Part shown: positions 60,781-64,000 of the stretch, piece after piece | How positions within the stretch are numbered: position 1 is the stretch's first letter | How the letters are laid out: each line of letters opens with the position of its first letter | From: Leifsonia sp. Leaf336 | GTDB lineage: Bacteria; Actinomycetota; Actinomycetes; Actinomycetales; Microbacteriaceae | DNA length: 64,000 nt | NCBI RefSeq assembly: GCF_001423695.1 | Contig: NZ_LMOZ01000001.1 | Location: 62,001-126,000 of the forward strand | Direction: 5' to 3' | The notes under the pieces: model-generated | What the model was told of the DNA's origin: nothing | Database searches by the model: none | Seen by the model: the letters and a program-made list of their open reading frames with translations, nothing else | Program-made: the position numbers and the translations under genes

Positions 60781-61520
60781 GCATCGCCTACCTGGGGCGC
60801 GAGTCGCTCCGCCAGCTGAAGAACATGCGGGCCATGATCTTCACCCTCGCCGTCCCGCTGGTCATGCTGCTGGCCTTCGGCGGCACGTTCGGAGGCCGGG
60901 GCCAGGTGGATGCCGTCACCCACCTCCCGTGGATCGTCGTCACGACCATCCAGGTCTCGGCGTACGGCGGCATGATGGCCGCGCTGTCGCAGGCCTTCAC
61001 CATCGTCACCGAGCGATCTCTCGGCTGGAACCGGCAGCTGCGGATCACGCCGCTGAGCGGCACCGGCTATCTGGTCTCCAAGGTGGTCGCCGCGCTCGCG
61101 CTCGCTCTGTTCAGCATCGTCGTCATCGTGACGGTGTCGGTGATGCTCTACCACCCCGCGCTTCCCGTCGGGAGCTGGCTGCTCGCCTGCCTCGGCATCT
61201 GGTGCGGCCTCGTGCCGTTCGCGCTCCTCGGCATCCTGATCGGCCAGTTCGCGAAGCCCGAGTTCGCGCAGCCGTTGTTCATGGCCGTTTTCATGGGCAT
61301 GGCAGTACTGGGAGGCCTGTGGATCCCACTGCAGATCTTCCCCGCCTGGGTGGCGAACGTCGCACAGGCCGTGCCGTCGTACTGGCTCAACCGAGTCGGC
61401 CAGCTCGGAGCGCTGCAGAGCGGCGACGCCCTCACCCCGGCCGTGGTGCTGACCGCCTGGACGCTCGCGCTCGGTGCGCTGATCGTGTGGCGCTACCGCC
61501 GCGACGCGGCCCGCGGCTGA
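60777..61520 (+). CDS. ABC-2 type transporter permease
   Basis: A 247-residue six-helix ABC-2 permease (L-A-V-P-L-V-M-L-L-A-F-G; T-I-Q-V-S-A-Y-G-G-M-M-A-A-L-S; F-V-P-F-A-L-L-G-type helix near 140-160). The ATG at 60777 overlaps the ATPase stop by 4 nt. Partner of the DrrA-type ATPase in a drug, antibiotic or lipid exporter. Confidence 0.9.
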   Translation: MSIAYLGRESLRQLKNMRAMIFTLAVPLVMLLAFGGTFGGRGQVDAVTHLPWIVVTTIQVSAYGGMMAALSQAFTIVTERSLGWNRQLRITPLSGTGYLVSKVVAALALALFSIVVIVTVSVMLYHPALPVGSWLLACLGIWCGLVPFALLGILIGQFAKPEFAQPLFMAVFMGMAVLGGLWIPLQIFPAWVANVAQAVPSYWLNRVGQLGALQSGDALTPAVVLTAWTLALGALIVWRYRRDAARG

Positions 61521-61548
61521 CCCGGTCGAAGCTGGCTAGGGTAGGGAC

Positions 61549-62691
61549 GTGTTCAGCAGCGACGTCGACGAGTACCGCCCCGTCGGGGTGTGGGCGCGGC
61601 TGACGCACCGGTCGGCCTTCCGCTGGTATCCGGGCGCGGTCATCGGCCTCCTGTACCAGATCTCGGTCCTCGGCGGGCTCTGGACCTCCTCCGGCGACCT
61701 CGGCACGAAGATCGTCGCGACCGCCCTCCTGACCCTGGTCTACGTCGGCTTCCTCGCCCTCCCTCCGGTGCTCTGGTGGGAGGGCGAGCGCACGCGGCTG
61801 ATCGGGGTGTTGGTCTACTTCGGTCTGACGCTGACGCTCATCCCGTTCATCGGCATCGCGACGCTCTGGACGTGGGTATACGTCGCCTGCGTCGCCGGCA
61901 TGGCGATCGCTCGCACGTGGGTGTCGACCATCATCATCTGCGCGCTCGGCGCCGTGCAGCTGATCGTCTTCCTGCTCACCGGCACCTTCGAGGACAACTG
62001 GTTCATCGCGCTGATCACGGTCTCCATCGGCATCATGATGAGCGCCTTCGCCCGCCAGATCGACGCCCTCCGGAGGCTGCGGAACGCACAAGGAGAGATC
62101 GCCCGGCTGGCAGTGGTGGAGGAGCGGGCGCGGTTCTCGCGCGACATGCACGACGTGCTCGGCCACTCGCTGACCGTGGTGACGGTCAAGTCGGAGCTGG
62201 CCCGCCGGCTCATCCCGGTCGACCCGGGCCGGGCGGAGGACGAGCTCGCCGACATCGAGCGGCTCACCCGGTCGGCGCTGGCCGACCTCCGCGCGGCCGT
62301 GGCCGGCTACCGCGAGATGAGCCTCTCCACAGAGCTCGCCGCGGCGCAGGCGGGGCTCGCGGCGGCCGACATCCAGGCGCACCTCCCGCGCAACGGCGAG
62401 GAGGTCGCTCCCGACCTCCGCGAGCTGTTCGGCTGGGTGCTGCGGGAGGGCGTGACGAACGTCATCCGCCACTCCGGTTCGCGCAACTGCTGGGTCACCG
62501 TCGAGCCCGAGGTGCTGCGGATCGAGGACGACGGCCGCGGGCCAGCGCCGTTCGGCTCCGACCGGCGCGACCTCGTGCGGGGGTCGGGCATCGCCGGGCT
62601 GGCGGCGCGCGCGGGGGAGTCGGGCGCCGCCCTCACTGTGGAGGCCGGGCCGCGCGGCGGCACCCTGCTCACCGTCCGGAGGCTGCCATGA
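61549..62691 (+). CDS. Sensor histidine kinase (DesK/NarL-type, HisKA_3)
   Basis: A 380-residue membrane sensor kinase. Five to six N-terminal helices (about 28-165), with almost no extracellular domain, are followed by the phosphoacceptor H201 in R-D-M-H-D-V-L-G-H-S-L and an ATPase domain with N-V-I-R-H-S, E-D-D-G-R-G and G-S-G-I-A-G-L. The intramembrane-sensing layout is that of DesK-like kinases that detect membrane state or cell-wall antibiotics. TAGGGT ends 6 nt before the GTG at 61549. The stop overlaps the regulator ATG. Confidence 0.93.
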   Translation: MFSSDVDEYRPVGVWARLTHRSAFRWYPGAVIGLLYQISVLGGLWTSSGDLGTKIVATALLTLVYVGFLALPPVLWWEGERTRLIGVLVYFGLTLTLIPFIGIATLWTWVYVACVAGMAIARTWVSTIIICALGAVQLIVFLLTGTFEDNWFIALITVSIGIMMSAFARQIDALRRLRNAQGEIARLAVVEERARFSRDMHDVLGHSLTVVTVKSELARRLIPVDPGRAEDELADIERLTRSALADLRAAVAGYREMSLSTELAAAQAGLAAADIQAHLPRNGEEVAPDLRELFGWVLREGVTNVIRHSGSRNCWVTVEPEVLRIEDDGRGPAPFGSDRRDLVRGSGIAGLAARAGESGAALTVEAGPRGGTLLTVRRLP

Positions 62692-63296
62692 CCATCCGCC
62701 TGCTGCTCGCCGACGACCAGGCGCTCGTCCGCGGGGCGCTCGCGGCCCTCCTCGACCTCGAGCCAGACCTGGAGGTCGTGGCCCAGGTGGGCCGCGGAGA
62801 CGAAGTGCTCGACGCGGCCCGCTCCGCGGCGGCCGACGTCGCGCTGCTCGACGTCGAGATGCCGGGCCTCGACGGCATCCAGGTGGCGGCGCAGCTTCAG
62901 GCCGCGCTGCCGTCGTGCCGCTCGCTGATCGTGACGACGTTCGGGAGGCCCGGCTACCTGCGCAGGGCGATGGAGGCCGGCGCCGCGGGATTCATCGTGA
63001 AGGACACCCCGTCGGGACAGCTCGCCGACGCGGTGCGTCGGATCGCCTCGGGCCTCCGCGTCGTCGATCCCGCGCTCGCGGCCGAGTCGCTGGCCTCCGG
63101 GGCCTCACCGCTGACGGCGCGCGAGGCCGAGGTGCTCGCGGTCGCCGGGCAGGGCGGCACGATCACCGACATCGCCCGTCGGCTGCATCTCAGCGACGGC
63201 ACCGTGCGCAACCACCTGTCGAACGCGATCGGCAAGACGGGCGCGCGCAATCGCTCCGAGGCCGTCGCGATCGCCACGCGTCAAGGGTGGCTGTAG
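62688..63296 (+). CDS. Response regulator (LuxR/NarL family)
   Basis: A 202-residue response regulator: receiver domain with phosphoacceptor D55 in L-L-D-V-E-M-P-G, conserved T and K (I-V-K-D), and a C-terminal LuxR helix-turn-helix (L-T-A-R-E-A-E-V-L-A...T-D-I-A-R-R-L-H-L-S-D-G-T-V-R-N-H-L). The ATG at 62688 overlaps the kinase stop (ATGA). It probably controls the adjacent ABC exporter genes. Confidence 0.95.
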   Translation: MTIRLLLADDQALVRGALAALLDLEPDLEVVAQVGRGDEVLDAARSAAADVALLDVEMPGLDGIQVAAQLQAALPSCRSLIVTTFGRPGYLRRAMEAGAAGFIVKDTPSGQLADAVRRIASGLRVVDPALAAESLASGASPLTAREAEVLAVAGQGGTITDIARRLHLSDGTVRNHLSNAIGKTGARNRSEAVAIATRQGWL

Positions 63297-63318
63297 CGCC
63301 ACGCGCCGCTGACGCGAG

Positions 63319-63340
63319 GCGACATTCGTGATGAATCGCG
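63319..63340. repeat. Relative of the 8.4-kb palindromic element
   Basis: CGACATTCGTG (63320-63330) followed by ATGAATCGCG makes an imperfect inverted repeat between the converging response-regulator and DUF3073 genes. The same 11-mer is found twice in the element at 8425-8481, which also separates converging genes. Confidence 0.45.
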
Positions 63341-63360
63341 CCGTTCGCGGGAGGCGTCGG

Positions 63361-63594
63361 TCAGGCGCGCTTCGGCGTCTCGGTCTCGGTCTCTTCGTAG
63401 TCCTCGTCGGCGTCGTCGTACTCGTCGGCGCCCTCGGGCTCGTAGTCGGCCCACGCGTCGTACTGGTGCTCGTCGTCGTGGTGGGAATGCCCGGTCAGCT
63501 CGCGCTCGAGTGCGTCGTAGTTGACGTTCGGGCTGAACGACTTCAACTGGCGAGCGATCTTCGTGTGCTTTGCCTTTTGACGGCCGCGCCCCAT
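63361..63594 (-). CDS. DUF3073 protein
   Basis: A 77-residue actinobacterial DUF3073 protein: basic N-terminus M-G-R-G-R-Q-K-A-K-H-T-K-I-A-R, conserved L-K-S-F-S-P-N-V-N-Y, and a very acidic C-terminus. It is usually found near the purF-purM locus, as here, though a block of about 5 kb now separates them. Function unknown. ATG at 63592-63594. Confidence 0.92.
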   Translation of the reverse strand: MGRGRQKAKHTKIARQLKSFSPNVNYDALERELTGHSHHDDEHQYDAWADYEPEGADEYDDADEDYEETETETPKRA

Positions 63595-63744
63595 GCGTGA
63601 CCCCCTTTTGATCCTGCCCGGGGAATGTCACCCGGGGATCCAACAGAAATAGTGAAAACTAGCGTCGAGTTTAGCATGGTGACCCCTAGAGACCCCGAGT
63701 AGTCGCACAGCGTCGGATGATGGAATGAGCGCGTGATCAGTGGC

Positions 63745-64000
63745 ATGACCGACACCCAGGTGGTGATCGTCGGCGCTGGGCAGGCCGGGCTCGCGGTCGC
63801 CTACTACCTGCGCCGGTTCGAGCTGACTCCCGGAGAGGATTTCGTGATCCTCGACCGTGGTCCCGGCACGGGAGGAGCGTGGCAGCATCGCTGGGACGCG
63901 CTGCGTCTCGGCAGCGCCCACCACGTGAACGACCTCCCAGGGATGTCGGAGTTGGGACTCAGCTTCGACACCGCCGATCGCACCCTGCCGGCCAAGGACA
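63745..64000 (+). CDS. FAD/NAD(P)-binding monooxygenase-like protein (N-terminal part)
   Basis: An open frame running off the window. The first 85 residues give V-V-I-V-G-A-G-Q-A-G-L-A-V-A-Y-Y-L, an FAD-binding Rossmann motif (GxGxxG), then F-V-I-L-D-R-G-P-G-T-G-G-A-W-Q-H-R-W, where G-G-x-W is the second FAD contact of flavin-containing and Baeyer-Villiger-type monooxygenases. The ATG at 63745 is chosen; a GTG four codons earlier is an alternative. Substrate unknown. No ribosome site is clear. Confidence 0.85.
   Translation, partial: MTDTQVVIVGAGQAGLAVAYYLRRFELTPGEDFVILDRGPGTGGAWQHRWDALRLGSAHHVNDLPGMSELGLSFDTADRTLPAKD

Noticed and set aside
1-64000. Mobile elements, prophage genes, tRNA or rRNA genes
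   Set aside because: I found no transposase, integrase, terminal repeats with target duplications, cloverleaf-like sequences or rRNA stretches. The lower-GC patch at 20.4-24.6 kb has no visible mobility genes.

Overview
The window is high-GC DNA with dense, mostly uninterrupted coding. It has many GTG starts, 4-nt ATGA/GTGA gene overlaps, and many starts preceded by a TANNNT hexamer 6-7 nt upstream with little or no ribosome site, which is the leaderless pattern typical of Actinobacteria. The gene content (DUF3073 near the purF-purM block, CE1758/CE1759-type oxidoreductase pair, DUF6325/SHOCT pair, PurS-PurQ-small PurL) suggests a Microbacteriaceae chromosome, perhaps Leifsonia-like; this assignment is inference. 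I see no rRNA, tRNA, transposase, phage gene or CRISPR array.

Layout. 1-6.2 kb: a minus-strand TetR-controlled envelope cluster made of an MMPL transporter with a degenerate ABC-ATPase-like tail, a YhgE/Pip membrane protein, TetR, a stand-alone ATPase-dead ABC-like protein, and a further gene cut by the window edge. 6.2-7.0 kb: a Clp-N/HTH regulator behind two perfect GCGTCAA-N7-TTGACGC operators. 7.1-15.3 kb: purA, an Eis-like acetyltransferase, a MarR/SRPBCC pair, a MacB-type ABC exporter, chorismate mutase, an SDR and Ohr. 15.3-20.3 kb: glycosyltransferase 2, DUF2252, and an FMN reductase/luciferase-like monooxygenase pair. 20.4-24.6 kb: a lower-GC patch with a Tat-exported RCC1-like protein and a class A penicillin-binding protein around an AT-rich divergent promoter region. 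24.7-34.7 kb: DMT transporter, purL, TfoX-N, a KynB-like cyclase, ilvD, an MmyB-type regulator, LtrA, purQ and purS. 34.8-38.9 kb: a tightly overlapping tryptophan-kynurenine operon (kynA, amidohydrolase, kynU, paaX-like). 39.1-42.4 kb: three genes of phosphonate-associated families. 42.5-53.3 kb: membrane and repair genes, a PadR/MFS efflux pair, VOC, RraA, purC, a MarR/SDR unit, SHOCT/DUF6325 and an alditol-oxidase-like flavoprotein. 53.3-58.4 kb: purD, purF and purM with small genes. 58.5-64 kb: a secreted Ig/Calx-beta protein, a DrrAB-type ABC exporter with a DesK/DesR-type two-component system, DUF3073, and the start of an FAD monooxygenase.

How the genes work together. Eight de novo purine genes (purF, D, L, Q, S, M, C, A) are scattered in six places rather than forming one operon. 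The kyn operon should take tryptophan to anthranilate plus alanine; its second gene is an amidohydrolase sitting where a kynurenine formamidase would be expected, while a classical KynB-like cyclase lies 7-10 kb away. Many transcription units carry their own regulator (TetR, Clp-N/HTH, MarR twice, MmyB, PadR, PaaX) next to palindromic candidate operators that can be read directly in the sequence.
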